This document shows positions 12,677-23,542 of a stretch of 51,176 nucleotides of DNA, piece by piece (within the stretch, counting starts at the first letter, position 1; the number at the start of each line of letters is the position of its first letter). The notes beneath the pieces are model-generated. The model saw only the letters and a list, made by a program, of their open reading frames with translations, searched no databases and was not told the DNA's origin. A program made the position numbers and the translations under genes. The DNA comes from Alphaproteobacteria bacterium (GTDB lineage Bacteria; Pseudomonadota; Alphaproteobacteria; UBA2966; CAIVPW01): positions 1 through 51,176 of the forward strand of contig VGER01000008.1 in the NCBI GenBank assembly GCA_016869235.1, written 5' to 3'.

Positions 12677-14106
12677 GCGCGCGCCTCGCGGTTGCCGCCG
12701 CCGCGCGCCTCGGCCAACTGCAGCGGTAGGAGCTGCGCCCAGTTGGTGATGCTTCCGGCGCCCAGGCAAACGACAAGGTCGCCGGGCCGTCCGACGTCGA
12801 TGACGACGCCGGGGAGGTGATCGGGCGACTCCAGCGCCACGACGTGGCGGTGGCCGCGGCTGCGCAGGGCGCTGACCAACGCGTCGCGATGGATGCCGGC
12901 GATCGGTTGCTCGCCGGCCGAATAGACGTCGGCGACGACGACCGTGTCGGCGTCGTTGAAGCAGGAGCAGAACTCCTCGAACAGGTCGCGCAGCCGCGTG
13001 TAGCGGTGCGGCTGCACCACGGCGATGACGCGGCCGGCATAGGCCGTGCGCGCCGCCGCCAGCACGGCGGCGATCTCGACAGGGTGATGGCCATAGTCGT
13101 CGATGATGGTGATGCCGGCCCCCTCACCGACGCGGGTGAAGCGGCGGCGCACGCCCTTGAACTCGGCGAGGGCGCGGCGCAGCACCTTCTGGTCGATGCC
13201 CATCTCGCGCGCCACCGCGACGGCGGCGAGCGAGTTCTGCACGTTGTGCTGTCCAAGCATGAGCAGGCGCAGCTTCTCGATCGTCTCGGCCGCGCCGGTG
13301 ATGCGGTCGCTGATCACTGCGTCGTACTCCGAGCCGGAGGGCGAGAGCTTGATGCTGACCGCGCGCACATCGGCCTGGGCGCTGAAGCCATACGTGACAA
13401 TGCGCCGATCGGAAATGCGACCAACCAGCGCTTGGACCTCGGGATGGTCGATGCACAGGATGGCCGAGCCGTAGAACGGAATGTTCTCGACGAACGTCTG
13501 GAACGCGCGGCGCGCGTTGTCGAACGTGCCGTAGAAGTCGAGATGCTCGGGGTCGATGTTGGTGACGCAGGCGATGGTCGCCGGCAGGCGCACGAAGGTG
13601 CCGTCGCTCTCGTCGGCCTCCACCACCATCCAATCGCCGGTGCCGAGGCGCGCGTTGGTGCCCCAGGCGTTGAGGATGCCGCCGTTGATGACCGTCGGGT
13701 CGTACTGGCCCGCGTCCAGGAGCGCAGCGATCATCGACGTCGTCGTGGTCTTGCCATGGGTGCCGCCGACGGCGATGCACCACTTCAGGCGCATCAGCTC
13801 GGCGAGCATCTCGGCGCGGCGCACCACCGGAATGAAGCGCTCGCGCGCCGCGGTGACCTCGGGGTTGTCGGACTTGATCGCCGACGAGACGACGACCACC
13901 GCCGCGTCGGCGAGGTTCTGCGCCGCGTGGCCGGTGACGACCGGGATGCCGAGGTCGCGCAGGCGCTTGACGTTGGCGTTCTCGGTCTGGTCGGAGCCAC
14001 GCACCTTGTAGCCGAGGTTGCGCATGACTTCGGCGATGCCGCTCATGCCGATGCCGCCGATGCCGACGAAGTGGATGGTGCCGATGTCGAGGGGCATCTG
14101 CCTCAT
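12673..14106 (-). CDS. murC: UDP-N-acetylmuramate--L-alanine ligase MurC
   Basis: MurC adds L-alanine to UDP-MurNAc with ATP, the first peptide step. Starting at the ATG at 14106, which forms ATGA with the murG stop, it has 477 residues; ATG 14097 ([10 protein letters not shown]) is an alternative. [18 protein letters not shown] is the N-terminal UMAG-binding fold; [17 protein letters not shown] is the ATP loop; [13 protein letters not shown] and [16 protein letters not shown] are Mur ligase central and C-terminal motifs. It lies between murG and murB in the usual dcw order. Confidence 0.97.
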   Translation of the reverse strand: MRQMPLDIGTIHFVGIGGIGMSGIAEVMRNLGYKVRGSDQTENANVKRLRDLGIPVVTGHAAQNLADAAVVVVSSAIKSDNPEVTAARERFIPVVRRAEMLAELMRLKWCIAVGGTHGKTTTTSMIAALLDAGQYDPTVINGGILNAWGTNARLGTGDWMVVEADESDGTFVRLPATIACVTNIDPEHLDFYGTFDNARRAFQTFVENIPFYGSAILCIDHPEVQALVGRISDRRIVTYGFSAQADVRAVSIKLSPSGSEYDAVISDRITGAAETIEKLRLLMLGQHNVQNSLAAVAVAREMGIDQKVLRRALAEFKGVRRRFTRVGEGAGITIIDDYGHHPVEIAAVLAAARTAYAGRVIAVVQPHRYTRLRDLFEEFCSCFNDADTVVVADVYSAGEQPIAGIHRDALVSALRSRGHRHVVALESPDHLPGVVIDVGRPGDLVVCLGAGSITNWAQLLPLQLAEARGGGNREARA

Positions 14107-15263
14107 GCGGCACCTCCCCCGTTGGCGCGGCGTCCGGACTCGGGCTGCACGAGCTGCACCGGTGCGGTGCGGGCGATGACCTCCTCGACGAGGGTCGCGA
14201 GCGCGCGCGCCGCGTCGGGGCGCCCAAGGGTGCGCGCCGCGGCGGCGGCGGCGGCCAGATCGGCGGGCGCCTCCATCAGACGAGCGATCTGAGCGCGCAG
14301 GATCTCCGGCGTCAGGGCGCGCTGGCGGAAGGTCCAGCCGGCGCCGCTGTCGGTCAGCGCGCGGGCATTGGCCGATTGGTGGTCGTCGGCGGCGAACGGG
14401 AACGGCACCAGGATGGCGGGCCGTCCGGCGACGGCGATCTCGCCGACGGTCGAGGCGCCGGCGCGGCACACCATCAGGTGCGCGGCGGCCATGCGCCTGG
14501 GAACATCGATGAAGAAGACGGCGAGCTCGGCGGCGATGCCGGCCGTCTTGTAACGATTCTCGGCCAGGCCGAGGTCCTCCGGGCGGCACTGCTGCACGAC
14601 GCGGACGCGCGCGCGCTGCGCGGCGGGCAGGCCGGCGAGGGCCTCTGGAATCAATGTCGCAAACACAGAGGCGCCTTGGCTGCCGCCGAGCACCAGCAGG
14701 TTGAAAGGTGCGTCCGCAGCCGGCGGCACGTACTCCGAGGCGCGCAGGGCGCGGATATCGAGGCGCACCGGATTGCCTACGATCTCGACCTTGGCGTGGT
14801 CGCCGGTGTGCAGGCGCTGGGTGGCGGGAAAGGTCAGCACCAGCGACGTCACGCGCGACGCCAGCAAGCGGTTGGCGCGGCCAAGCACTGCGTTCTGCTC
14901 ATGCAGAACGGTCGGGATGCGCTTGGTCGTCGCCGCCAGCACGGTCGGCAGCGAGGCATAGCCGCCGAAGCCGACCACGACCGCCGGCTGCAGCCATTCG
15001 AGCATGCGCCGGGCCTGCAGGGTGCCGTTGACAGTGGCGATGATGCCGCGAGCCCGCGCGACCACGCTGCCTTGGGACGGGGTGCCGGCGGAGACCTTGT
15101 AGGTCGGCAGGCGGCCGAGCGCGCCGCCGAAACTGGCGCCGCGCACGTCGGTCACCAGCACAAGGTTGCGGCCGCGGCCGAGCAGCTCGGAGGCAAGCGC
15201 CTCAGCGGGGAAGACGTGGCCGCCGGTGCCCCCGGTCGCCAGCACGACGGGACGGCGCTTCAT
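14103..15263 (-). CDS. murG: Undecaprenyl-PP-MurNAc-pentapeptide GlcNAc transferase MurG
   Basis: MurG transfers GlcNAc to lipid I, making lipid II, at the inner face of the membrane. The ATG at 15263 ([20 protein letters not shown]) overlaps the ftsW stop as ATGA and gives 386 residues; the open frame extends far upstream only as an antisense-type shadow of ftsW. The first glycine-rich loop [10 protein letters not shown], the second [14 protein letters not shown], the third [12 protein letters not shown], and the UDP-GlcNAc motif [20 protein letters not shown] with [14 protein letters not shown] are all present. The C-terminal tail is Ala/Arg-rich. Confidence 0.97.
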   Translation of the reverse strand: MKRRPVVLATGGTGGHVFPAEALASELLGRGRNLVLVTDVRGASFGGALGRLPTYKVSAGTPSQGSVVARARGIIATVNGTLQARRMLEWLQPAVVVGFGGYASLPTVLAATTKRIPTVLHEQNAVLGRANRLLASRVTSLVLTFPATQRLHTGDHAKVEIVGNPVRLDIRALRASEYVPPAADAPFNLLVLGGSQGASVFATLIPEALAGLPAAQRARVRVVQQCRPEDLGLAENRYKTAGIAAELAVFFIDVPRRMAAAHLMVCRAGASTVGEIAVAGRPAILVPFPFAADDHQSANARALTDSGAGWTFRQRALTPEILRAQIARLMEAPADLAAAAAAARTLGRPDAARALATLVEEVIARTAPVQLVQPESGRRANGGGAA

Positions 15264-16408
15264 GCCGGCGCCCTCCCCAACAGCCAGCGGGCCTCGAGGT
15301 CGGTGACGCGGCGGCGCGTAAGCGCCAGCACGAAGCCCATGCCGAGCGCCAGCGCCAGCAGCGATGAGCCGCCATAGGAAAGGAACGGCAGGGTCATGCC
15401 CTTGGCGGGCAGCAGGCGCAGGTTGACGCCCATGTTGACCGCCGCTTGCAGTCCGAACTGCACGAGCAAGCCGGACCCGGCGAGCAGCACGAAGTAGTCC
15501 GGCTCGCGCAGCAGGCGCAGCAGGCCGCGCAACACGACGAAGGCGAAGGCGGCGGCGATGAGGATGCAGGCCACCATGCCGAACTCCTCGCCGACGACGG
15601 CGAAGATGAAGTCGGTATGGGCGTCGGGCAGCACGTTCTTCACGACGCCCTCGCCCGGGCCGCGCCCGAACGGCCCGCCGGCGGCAAAGGCGTTGAGCGC
15701 CGTCTCGACCTGGAAGTTCTCGCCCGAGCCCGGATAGAGAAAGCGATCGATGCGCTCGGTGACGTGGGGCACAAACACGTAGGCGGCCGACACCGCGCCG
15801 GCGCCGGCAACAATGGCGATCGCCACCCACACCAGCGGCAGGCCGGCGAGGAATGCCTGGCCGAACCACACCGAGGCGACGACCGCCGCCATGCCGTAGT
15901 CCGGCTGGAACGCCAGCAGCACCAGCACGGCGATGAGCAGCAACGCCGCGAACGCGCCGTAGCGCCAGTCGGCCTGGCGCTGGTGCATGGCGAGAAGCCA
16001 TGCCGTGACGACGGCGAACCCCGGCTTGGCGAGCTCGGAGGGCTGGAAGGTGATGCCTTCGATCTCGAGCCAGCGGTGGGCGCCGTTGACCAGCGGACCC
16101 CACAAGAGCGTCGCCACCATGAGCGCCAGGGCAAGGCCGAACGCGGCGAGGCCGGCGCGGCGCACGCCGATCGGCGACAGGAGCGACGCGGCGAGCAGCA
16201 CGCCCGCGGCCGGCACCAGGAACAATGCCTGACGCTCGACGAAGTGGAACGAGTCGGTGCCGATGCGCACGGCCACTGCGGGGCTGGCGGCGACCACCAG
16301 GATCATGCCGACGGCCATGAGCAGGCCGACCGCACCCAGGGTGAGGCGATCCACCGTCCACCACCAGCGGCCGATGAGAGAGGTGTCCGTGCGCGCCGGT
16401 CCGATCAC
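15260..16408 (-). CDS. ftsW: Lipid II polymerase FtsW (SEDS family)
   Basis: FtsW is the septal peptidoglycan glycosyltransferase that works with FtsI. The 382 residues are mostly hydrophobic, with about ten membrane segments beginning at LTLGAVGLLMAVGMILVVAA. SEDS hallmarks are GAHRWLEIEGITFQPSELAK in the large loop, NFQVETALNAFAAGGPFGRG, and near the end LPAKGMTLPFLSYGGSSLLA. The start MIGPARTD overlaps the murD stop as ATGA, and the stop overlaps murG. Confidence 0.97.
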   Translation of the reverse strand: MIGPARTDTSLIGRWWWTVDRLTLGAVGLLMAVGMILVVAASPAVAVRIGTDSFHFVERQALFLVPAAGVLLAASLLSPIGVRRAGLAAFGLALALMVATLLWGPLVNGAHRWLEIEGITFQPSELAKPGFAVVTAWLLAMHQRQADWRYGAFAALLLIAVLVLLAFQPDYGMAAVVASVWFGQAFLAGLPLVWVAIAIVAGAGAVSAAYVFVPHVTERIDRFLYPGSGENFQVETALNAFAAGGPFGRGPGEGVVKNVLPDAHTDFIFAVVGEEFGMVACILIAAAFAFVVLRGLLRLLREPDYFVLLAGSGLLVQFGLQAAVNMGVNLRLLPAKGMTLPFLSYGGSSLLALALGMGFVLALTRRRVTDLEARWLLGRAPA

Positions 16409-17808
16409 GAGCGCGCCTCCTGCTGCAGGTCGGAGACGAGGCGGCGGAAGACGTCGCCGCGCTCCTCGAAGTTCTTGAACTGGTCGAACGAGGCGCAGGC
16501 GGGCGATAGCAGCACGACCGGGTCATCGCGATCGTCGCGGCTGGCGGCGGCGTAGGCGTCCTGCACCGCCCGCTGCAGCGTGCCGGAGCGGGTCACGTCG
16601 AAGCGGTCGCCGATGGTGCGCGCGAAGGCATCCGCCGCCTCGCCGATCAGGAACGCCTGGCGGATGCGCGGGAAGAACTCGCGCAACGGCTCGATGCCGC
16701 CCTCCTTCGGACGTCCGCCGGCGATCCAGTAGACATTGTCGAAGCACGCCAGCGCGCGCGCCGCCGCGTCGGCGTTGGTTGCCTTGGAGTCGTTGATGAA
16801 CCGCACGCCGTCCACGGAGCCGACATCCTGGATGCGGTGGGCAAGACCGGGGAAGCTGCGCAACGCCTCTAGGGCCGCCTCCGGATCGCAGCCGAGCGAC
16901 ACCGCGGCGGCGTATGCCATCGCCATGTTCTGCTGGTTGTGGGCGCCGATCAGGCGAGCGGTGCGCACGCCACCCATCCGCCGTGCGGCGCCCGAGCGCG
17001 CGTCGAACAGGATTCCGTCCTTCACGAACACCCCGCGCGCCAGCTCCTTGCCCACCGCGACCGGGATCGCCCTGTCGCCGCGCTTCTTGTGGACGCGCGC
17101 GTGCATCGCGGCCGACTCGGCATCGTCGATGCCGATCACGGCGATCTGGTCGGAGCGCTGCTGCTCGAACAGGCGCTCTTTTGCCGCGACGTACGCCGCC
17201 ATGCTGCCGTGGCGGTCGATATGGTCGGGCGTGATGTTCAGCAGCACCGCGACATCGGCGGCAAAGCTGCGCGTCAGATCGATCTGGTAGCTCGACAGCT
17301 CGAGGACATAGGTACCGCCGGCGCCGAGCGTGGGCAGGTCAAGCACCGGGGTGCCGAGGTTGCCGCCTTCGACCGATTCGCGGCCAGAGGCGCGCAGCAC
17401 ATAGGCGAGCAGCGCCGTGGTCGTGGACTTGCCATTCGTGCCGGTCACCGCGGCGATGCGCGTGCCCGCCGCCGCCTCGCGCTGCTGGCGCGCGAACAGC
17501 TCCATGTCGCCGATGACCTCGCAGCCGGCGGCGCGCGCCAACAGTACCGTCTCGTGCGGCATCGGCGCATGCAACGGCACGCCGGGGCTCGGCACCAGCG
17601 CCGCGACGCCGTGCCAGTCCATGGAATAGAAGTCGACGAGGGCGGTTCCCTCGGCCTCGGCGGCGGCCCGGCGCGGCGGCGCGTCGTCCCAGGCGATGAC
17701 GTTGGCGCCGCCGGCGGCGAGGGCACGCGCGGAGGCGCTACCGCTCTTGGCCAAGCCGAGAATGGCGACCGTGCGGCCCGCGAACGTGGTGACGGGGATC
17801 ATTTCCAT
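16405..17808 (-). CDS. murD: UDP-N-acetylmuramoylalanine--D-glutamate ligase MurD
   Basis: MurD adds D-glutamate to UDP-MurNAc-L-Ala. The ATG at 17808 shares one base with the mraY stop (TGATG) and gives 467 residues; an ATG at 17802 (MIPVTTFAG) is also possible. The nucleotide-binding start is VAILGLAKSGSASARALAAG, the ATP loop is AVTGTNGKSTTTALLAYVL, NITPDHIDRHGSMAAYVAAK is the central motif, and INDSKATNADAAARAL with WIAGGRPKEGG marks the C-terminal domain. It is coupled to ftsW downstream. Confidence 0.97.
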   Translation of the reverse strand: MEMIPVTTFAGRTVAILGLAKSGSASARALAAGGANVIAWDDAPPRRAAAEAEGTALVDFYSMDWHGVAALVPSPGVPLHAPMPHETVLLARAAGCEVIGDMELFARQQREAAAGTRIAAVTGTNGKSTTTALLAYVLRASGRESVEGGNLGTPVLDLPTLGAGGTYVLELSSYQIDLTRSFAADVAVLLNITPDHIDRHGSMAAYVAAKERLFEQQRSDQIAVIGIDDAESAAMHARVHKKRGDRAIPVAVGKELARGVFVKDGILFDARSGAARRMGGVRTARLIGAHNQQNMAMAYAAAVSLGCDPEAALEALRSFPGLAHRIQDVGSVDGVRFINDSKATNADAAARALACFDNVYWIAGGRPKEGGIEPLREFFPRIRQAFLIGEAADAFARTIGDRFDVTRSGTLQRAVQDAYAAASRDDRDDPVVLLSPACASFDQFKNFEERGDVFRRLVSDLQQEARS

Positions 17809-18896
17809 CACCGGAGCTTCAGCGTGGAGAGACCGACGAGCGCCAGAACGACGGCGATGATCCAGAAGCGGATGACGATGGTCGGTTCCTGCCAGCCCTT
17901 CTGCTCGTAGTGGTGATGCAGCGGCGCCATGCGGAAGACGCGGTTGCCGGTGAGCTTGAAGGAGACCACCTGCACGATCACGGATACCGTCTCGAGCACG
18001 AACAGGCCGCCGATGATGGCGAGCACCAGCTCGTGCTTGGTGATGACGCTGACGGCGCCGAGCGCGCCGCCCATCGACAGCGAGCCCGTGTCGCCCATGA
18101 ACAGCATGGCGGGCGGCGCATTGAACCACAGGAAGCCGAGACCGGCGCCCACCAGCGCGCCGCAGAACACGGCGAGCTCGCCGGCACCCGGCACCAGGTT
18201 GATCTGCAGGTAGTTGGCGAACACGGCGTTGCCGGCGAGGTAGGCGATCAACGCGAAGCTCGCCGCGGCGATCATCACCGGCACGATGGCGAGGCCGTCG
18301 AGACCGTCGGTCAGGTTCACCGCATTGGACGCGCCGACCATGATCAGCGCGGCAATGGGAATGAAGAAGATGCCAAGCGGGATGAGCACGTTCTTGAAGA
18401 ACGGCACGGCGAGGCCGTGGTCGAGGTTGTCGGGCGCCACGGTGACGATCCACCACGTCGCCAGCGCGGCGATGGCGATCTCGAGGAGAAGCTTGGTGCG
18501 GCCCGGCACGCCCTTGTGGTCGGCGCGCGTGACCTTGAGGTAGTCGTCGGCGAAGCCGACCGCGCCGAAGCCGAGCGTCACCAGCGCCGCCGCCCACACG
18601 TAGCCGTTGCGCAGATCGGCCCACAGCAGGGTGGCGATGCCGAACGCCAGCAGGATGAGGACGCCGCCCATGGTGGGCGTGCCGGCCTTGGACACAATGT
18701 GCTGCTGCGGCCCGTCGGGGCGGATCGGCTGGCCGTTGCGCTGCTTCGACTTCAACCAGCGGATGATCGGCGGGCCGAGAAAGAAGCTCAGTACCAGCGC
18801 GGTGAGCACCGCGCCGCCGCTGCGGAACGTGAGGTAGCGCAGCACGTTGAAGACCGGCACCTGGTCGGCGAACGGAAACAGCAGGTGGTAGAGCAT
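17808..18896 (-). CDS. mraY: Phospho-MurNAc-pentapeptide transferase MraY
   Basis: MraY moves phospho-MurNAc-pentapeptide onto undecaprenyl phosphate, giving lipid I. The ATG at 18896 ([12 protein letters not shown]) shares one base with the murF stop and gives 362 residues, the usual length, with about ten membrane segments. The active-site motifs are [20 protein letters not shown], with paired Asp; [17 protein letters not shown]; and [20 protein letters not shown], with the HHH motif. [15 protein letters not shown] is also typical. The frame beyond 18896 is a shadow of murF. Confidence 0.98.
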   Translation of the reverse strand: MLYHLLFPFADQVPVFNVLRYLTFRSGGAVLTALVLSFFLGPPIIRWLKSKQRNGQPIRPDGPQQHIVSKAGTPTMGGVLILLAFGIATLLWADLRNGYVWAAALVTLGFGAVGFADDYLKVTRADHKGVPGRTKLLLEIAIAALATWWIVTVAPDNLDHGLAVPFFKNVLIPLGIFFIPIAALIMVGASNAVNLTDGLDGLAIVPVMIAAASFALIAYLAGNAVFANYLQINLVPGAGELAVFCGALVGAGLGFLWFNAPPAMLFMGDTGSLSMGGALGAVSVITKHELVLAIIGGLFVLETVSVIVQVVSFKLTGNRVFRMAPLHHHYEQKGWQEPTIVIRFWIIAVVLALVGLSTLKLR

Positions 18897-20317
18897 CAGT
18901 GCGCTCCCCTGCCCTGGCGGTCGCCGTTGGCGATCGCCAGCGCCGACAACGCGCGGGTCACCGCCGCCATGCCGGTCGCCTGGGAGCCCTTCACCAGCAC
19001 GACGTCGCCGGGGCGCACGACCTCGGTGAGCAGCGCCGCCACTTCCGACGGCACCGCCGCGTGGCCGCCGCGGCGCGCCGGAGGCAGCGCGGCATCGAGC
19101 TCCTCGATGTCCTCGCCGACCGTGTAGACGAGGTCGACGCCAATCTCCTCGGCGACGCGCGCGAGGTCGGCATGCAGGCTTCCCGACCGCGCGCCCAATT
19201 CGCGCATGTCGCCGAGCACGGCGATGCGGCGGCCGCGACCCTTCACCTGGGCGCGGCCCAGCACCTCGAGCGCGGCGCGCATCGAGGCCGGGTTGGCGTT
19301 GTAGCTCTCGTCGATGACCTCGAACGGCCCGCCGGCCAGCGGAATGCGCAGGCGGCGGCCGCGGCCCGGGCCGGGGTCGATGCGCGCCATGGCCAAGGCC
19401 GCAAGGCCCAGATCCGCGCCGAGCACGTGCACCGCCGCGAGCACGGCCAGGGTGTTCAGCACCCAGTGGCGTCCGGGCGCGCCGACCTTGTAGGTGACGG
19501 CCTCGCCACCGACATCCGCCGAGACCGTCGAGCAATTGTCGAGCAACGCGACGCGCTGCATGCGCGCGTCAGCTTCGGGGCTCTCGCCGAACGACAGCAC
19601 GGCGACGCCCTGCAGGCGCGCGGCAGCCGCCAGCCGGCCGAAGTACTTGTTGTCGCGGTTGAGGATGGCAACACCGCCGGGCTCGAGGCCTTCGAGGATT
19701 TCCGCCTTGGCGTCGGCGATCGCCTCCACCGAAGGGAAGAACTCGAGGTGCGCCGCCTCGACCGTGGTGATGATGGCGACGCGGGGACGGGCCAGCTTGG
19801 CGAGACTGCGAATCTCCCCCGCATGATTCATGCCGATCTCGAGCACGGCGTACTCCGAGCCGGGCGGCATGCGCGCCAGCGACAGCGGCACGCCCCAATG
19901 GTTGTTGAAGCTGGCGGTCGACGCGTGCGTCGGGCCCGATTCGGACAGCGCCAGCTTCAGCGCCTCTTTGGTGCCGGTCTTGCCGGCGCTGCCAGTGACG
20001 CCGATTACGCGCGCCTGGGTGCGGACGCGCGCGGCGGCGCCGAGGTCGTACAGCGCCCGCATGGTGTCGCCGACGACGAGCAACGGCGTCGCATCGGTCG
20101 CGTCGGCGGGCCGGCGCGACACCATGGCGGCGGCGGCGCCGGAGCGAACGGCGGCAGCCACGAAGTCGTGCCCGTCGAACTTCGGCCCGGTCAGCGCGAC
20201 GAACAGGTCGCCCGCTGCGACGGAGCGGCTGTCGATCGACACGCCCGAGGCGACGAACGGGTGCGTGGCACGCCCGGCAGTGGCCGCAGCGGCCTCCGAT
20301 GCGGCCCACAAGGTCAT
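18896..20317 (-). CDS. murF: UDP-MurNAc-tripeptide--D-Ala-D-Ala ligase MurF
   Basis: MurF adds the D-Ala-D-Ala made by Ddl, completing the pentapeptide. The 473 residues start [16 protein letters not shown]. The N-terminal domain shows [20 protein letters not shown], the ATP loop is [39 protein letters not shown] is the central motif, and [18 protein letters not shown] is the characteristic MurF C-terminal segment. The start overlaps the murE stop by four bases. Confidence 0.97.
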   Translation of the reverse strand: MTLWAASEAAAATAGRATHPFVASGVSIDSRSVAAGDLFVALTGPKFDGHDFVAAAVRSGAAAAMVSRRPADATDATPLLVVGDTMRALYDLGAAARVRTQARVIGVTGSAGKTGTKEALKLALSESGPTHASTASFNNHWGVPLSLARMPPGSEYAVLEIGMNHAGEIRSLAKLARPRVAIITTVEAAHLEFFPSVEAIADAKAEILEGLEPGGVAILNRDNKYFGRLAAAARLQGVAVLSFGESPEADARMQRVALLDNCSTVSADVGGEAVTYKVGAPGRHWVLNTLAVLAAVHVLGADLGLAALAMARIDPGPGRGRRLRIPLAGGPFEVIDESYNANPASMRAALEVLGRAQVKGRGRRIAVLGDMRELGARSGSLHADLARVAEEIGVDLVYTVGEDIEELDAALPPARRGGHAAVPSEVAALLTEVVRPGDVVLVKGSQATGMAAVTRALSALAIANGDRQGRGAH

Positions 20318-21777
20318 GCGGACGCTCCCATCGCCTCGCTTACCGCGGCGCGCGCATGCTCGGCGTCGTCGAACGGAAGCACCTGGGTGCCGACGATCTG
20401 GCCGCTCTCTTGGCCCTTGCCGGCAATCACCAGCACGTCGCCCTCATCGAGCCCGGCGACAGCGGTGCGGATCGCCGAGGCGCGATCGCCGATCTCGGTC
20501 GCGTGCGTGCAACCAGCCAGCACCTGAGCGCGGATCTTGGCGGCGTCCTCGGTGCGCGGGTTGTCGTCGGTGACGATGACGCGGTCGGCGAACCGGCAGG
20601 CGATCTCGCCCATCACCGGGCGCTTGCCGGAATCGCGATCGCCGCCGCAGCCGAATACGATGACCAGGCAATTGCGCGCGTAGGGGCGCAGCGTGCGCAG
20701 CACTTTCTCGATGGCATCCGGCGTGTGGGCATAGTCGACGAACACCCGCGCGTCGTTGATCTCGGCAACCTGCTGCATCCGGCCCGGGACGCCCTTGAGG
20801 CTCACCAGGGCGCGCACCCCGGCGTCGAGCGACCCGCCGGCGCCGACCAGAAGGCCGAGCGCGCACAGCGCGTTCCACAGCTGGAAATCGCCGACGAGAG
20901 GAATGCGCACCGTCTCGGTGCCGCCATCGACAGCCAGCTCGACATAGGTGCCGCTGCCGTTGGGGCGGAAACCGGCGACGCGCAGCTCGCGGCCGGCGCG
21001 GCCATAGGAGATGACGCGCTGGTCGCGCTTGCGGCACGCAGCAAGCAACTCCGGGTACTCGGGAACGTCGGCATTCAGCACCGCCGTGGCGCCGCGCGGC
21101 AGCACTTGTGTGAACAGGCTGCGCTTGGCCGTCAGGTACGCCTCGGCGGAGGCGTGATAATCCATGTGATCGCGGCTCAGGTTGGTGAACCCCGCGGCGG
21201 CGAGTCGCACGCCGGCGAGACGGTGCTGGTCGAGTCCGTGGCTCGAGGCTTCCAAAGCAAGATGGTCGATCCCTTCGGCGGCAAGCTCGGCGAGGAGCCG
21301 GTGCAATTGGATCGGATCCGGCGTGGTGTGCTTGAGCGGGGTATGACGGGAACCGGCAATGACGCCAAGCGTTCCCAGACTCGCGGCTTGCACACCTTGT
21401 GCCTCCCACATTTGACGCGTGAAGTTGACGACCGAAGTTTTTCCGTTGGTGCCGGTTACGGCGACGACGATCTCCGGCTGGCGACCGAAGAAACGTGTGG
21501 CGGCGTGCGCCAGCGCGTGCCGCGCGTCGGGGACGGCGATGACGCGCGCCGGGCCCGCGTCCACCGTCACGTCGCGGTCGACGAGGATGGCGGAAGCGCC
21601 GCGGCGGACCGCGTCGGCGATGAACGCTCCGCCGTCGGTCTTGGCGCCCTTGAGCGCGGCGAACAGGAAGCCCGGCTTTACGTCCGTCGAATGCGCGGCG
21701 ATCCCCGCAATGTCGATGTCGCCGCCGCTGCTTTTGGCGCCGGACAATTCTATGCCGACGAGGTCAGAAAGCAGCAC
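20314..21777 (-). CDS. murE: UDP-MurNAc-L-Ala-D-Glu--meso-diaminopimelate ligase MurE
   Basis: MurE adds the third residue of the stem peptide. The 487 residues show IAAHSTDVKPGFLFAALKG at the start, the ATP loop AVTGTNGKTSVVNFTRQMW, the carbamylated-Lys region LEASSHGLDQHRLAGVRLAA, VDYAHTPDAIEKVLRTLRP, and VTDDNPRTEDAAKI. The DNPR motif is the marker for meso-diaminopimelate specificity, so the wall should be of the Gram-negative A1-gamma type. The start overlaps the ftsI stop by 14 bases. Confidence 0.97.
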   Translation of the reverse strand: MLLSDLVGIELSGAKSSGGDIDIAGIAAHSTDVKPGFLFAALKGAKTDGGAFIADAVRRGASAILVDRDVTVDAGPARVIAVPDARHALAHAATRFFGRQPEIVVAVTGTNGKTSVVNFTRQMWEAQGVQAASLGTLGVIAGSRHTPLKHTTPDPIQLHRLLAELAAEGIDHLALEASSHGLDQHRLAGVRLAAAGFTNLSRDHMDYHASAEAYLTAKRSLFTQVLPRGATAVLNADVPEYPELLAACRKRDQRVISYGRAGRELRVAGFRPNGSGTYVELAVDGGTETVRIPLVGDFQLWNALCALGLLVGAGGSLDAGVRALVSLKGVPGRMQQVAEINDARVFVDYAHTPDAIEKVLRTLRPYARNCLVIVFGCGGDRDSGKRPVMGEIACRFADRVIVTDDNPRTEDAAKIRAQVLAGCTHATEIGDRASAIRTAVAGLDEGDVLVIAGKGQESGQIVGTQVLPFDDAEHARAAVSEAMGASA

Positions 21778-23542
21778 TCGGCGACCTCCGCCCGTGCAAG
21801 GATACGAACAGCGCGCGCTTCACCTCGGTGGACTTGTCGTCCACCGGCGGCACGCCAAGGATCGGCCCTGCCCGGCCGACGATGCGCGAGACTATCGGCG
21901 CAGCGGTCCATCCGCCGGTGGCAAAGCCTTGGGTGCTGGCGGTGCCGGTCGGCTCGTCGAGCATCACCAGCACCACGTATTTCGGGTCGTTCATCGGGAA
22001 GGCCGCGGCGAAAGACGACACCAGTGCGCTCTTCTTGTATCCACCGGCGACCGCCTTCTCGGCCGTCCCCGTCTTGCCGCCCACCAGATAGCCCAGGCTG
22101 TCGGCCTGACGGCCGGTGCCTCCCTCGACGTTGAGGCGCAGCAGCCGGCGCATCGTGTCCGAGGTGTCCGGCGACAGGACCCGCTCGCGGGCCCCGGGCC
22201 GTCCACCCGCCAGAAGCGTGGGCGTCACCTTGAGGCCGCTGTTCACAACTGCCGCAAAGCCAGCGGCATATTGGAGAGCACTCATGGCGATTCCGTGGCC
22301 GAAAGCGATGGTCATGGTGTTGATCTCGCGCCACGGCTCCGGCACCAGGGGCGCTCCGACTTCCGGCAGCTCGACCGGCGGGCGGTCCAGCATGCCGAGG
22401 CGCGCCAGGAACGCGCGCTGGCGGTCGCCGCCGACCTCCATCGCCATGCGGGCGGCGCCGATGTTGGAGGAGTAGACGAACACCTCCGGCACCGTCAGCC
22501 ACCGGTTCTTGGCGTGGTCGTCGTGAATGGTGTAGCGCGACACCTTCAGCGGCTTGGAGGCATCGAAGCGCTCGTCCAGGCGCGCGGTGCCGTAATCCAG
22601 GGCCATCGCCACCGTCATGACCTTCATGGTCGAGCCCGGCTCGAACACGCCGAGGGTAGCGCGGTTGAAACGGGCGTCGGGGGAAGCCGCGCCGGCACGG
22701 TTGGGATCGAAATCCGGCACCGACACCATGGCGAGCAGCTCGCCGGTGTGGGCGTCCATGACGAGAGCGGCGGCGCCTTTGGCCTGGAAGTCGGCGACGG
22801 CGCGTAGCAGCTCCTCGCGCACGGCGAACTGAACCCGGCTATCCAGGCTCAGACGCAGCGGCGTAGCGATGCCGCTTTGCGGGAACGTACGCAATGCGTT
22901 GTCGAAGTACTGTTCGACACCGGCCAGTCCCTTGTTGTCGATGTCGGAAAAGCCGACGACATGGGCGGTGAGCGCACCCAGCGGATATAAGCGGCGCTGC
23001 TCCTGCTGGAAGCCGACACCCGGCAAGCCGAGCCGATTCACGTCGGCCTGCTCCTTCGGAGTCAGGTGGCGCTTGAGCCACACAAAGGTGCGGCCGGACT
23101 CCAGCTTCGTACGCAGCTCCGCCTGCGGAATGCCGGGCAGCACCGAGGCTAGCGCGGCGGCGGAACGGGCGGCATCCTGCACCAGGCGCGGCTCGGCATA
23201 GAGCGAGGCGACCGAAAGGTCGGTCGCCAGCACCGTGCCGTTGCGGTCGGTGATGTCGGCGCGCGCGCGAACCACGGCAGGCCACGCATCGGCGGTGCGC
23301 CGGTCGCTCTCGGGCTTCGACGTGGCGAGGTCGATGAGCCTGCCGCCGATGATCGAGAAGCCGAGCGCGAACATTGCCGCGACCGCGATCAGGCGCCGGT
23401 GCGCGACTACCAGCGCGTCGTTGCCGGAGCGCGGCTCGGCGGTCTTCTTTGACTTCTGTGGGGCGCCGACGCGGACCCGTCCGTCGGGAGGAGATCGGTA
23501 CGGGTCCGCGTCATGCCTATCCATGAACGTGGGGGCGTTCAT
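21764..23542 (-). CDS. ftsI: Septal peptidoglycan transpeptidase FtsI (PBP3)
   Basis: FtsI cross-links septal peptidoglycan together with FtsW. The ATG at 23542 (MNAPTFMDRHD) overlaps the ftsL stop as ATGA and gives 592 residues. It has a cytoplasmic tail of about 48 residues, one membrane anchor near residues 50-68, a non-penicillin-binding domain with ITDRNGTVLATDLSVASLYA, and a transpeptidase domain with Ser304 in STMK (304-307), SSN (358-360) and KTG (490-492). All three catalytic motifs are intact, so it should be active and penicillin-binding. Confidence 0.97.
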   Translation of the reverse strand: MNAPTFMDRHDADPYRSPPDGRVRVGAPQKSKKTAEPRSGNDALVVAHRRLIAVAAMFALGFSIIGGRLIDLATSKPESDRRTADAWPAVVRARADITDRNGTVLATDLSVASLYAEPRLVQDAARSAAALASVLPGIPQAELRTKLESGRTFVWLKRHLTPKEQADVNRLGLPGVGFQQEQRRLYPLGALTAHVVGFSDIDNKGLAGVEQYFDNALRTFPQSGIATPLRLSLDSRVQFAVREELLRAVADFQAKGAAALVMDAHTGELLAMVSVPDFDPNRAGAASPDARFNRATLGVFEPGSTMKVMTVAMALDYGTARLDERFDASKPLKVSRYTIHDDHAKNRWLTVPEVFVYSSNIGAARMAMEVGGDRQRAFLARLGMLDRPPVELPEVGAPLVPEPWREINTMTIAFGHGIAMSALQYAAGFAAVVNSGLKVTPTLLAGGRPGARERVLSPDTSDTMRRLLRLNVEGGTGRQADSLGYLVGGKTGTAEKAVAGGYKKSALVSSFAAAFPMNDPKYVVLVMLDEPTGTASTQGFATGGWTAAPIVSRIVGRAGPILGVPPVDDKSTEVKRALFVSLHGRRSPSAAF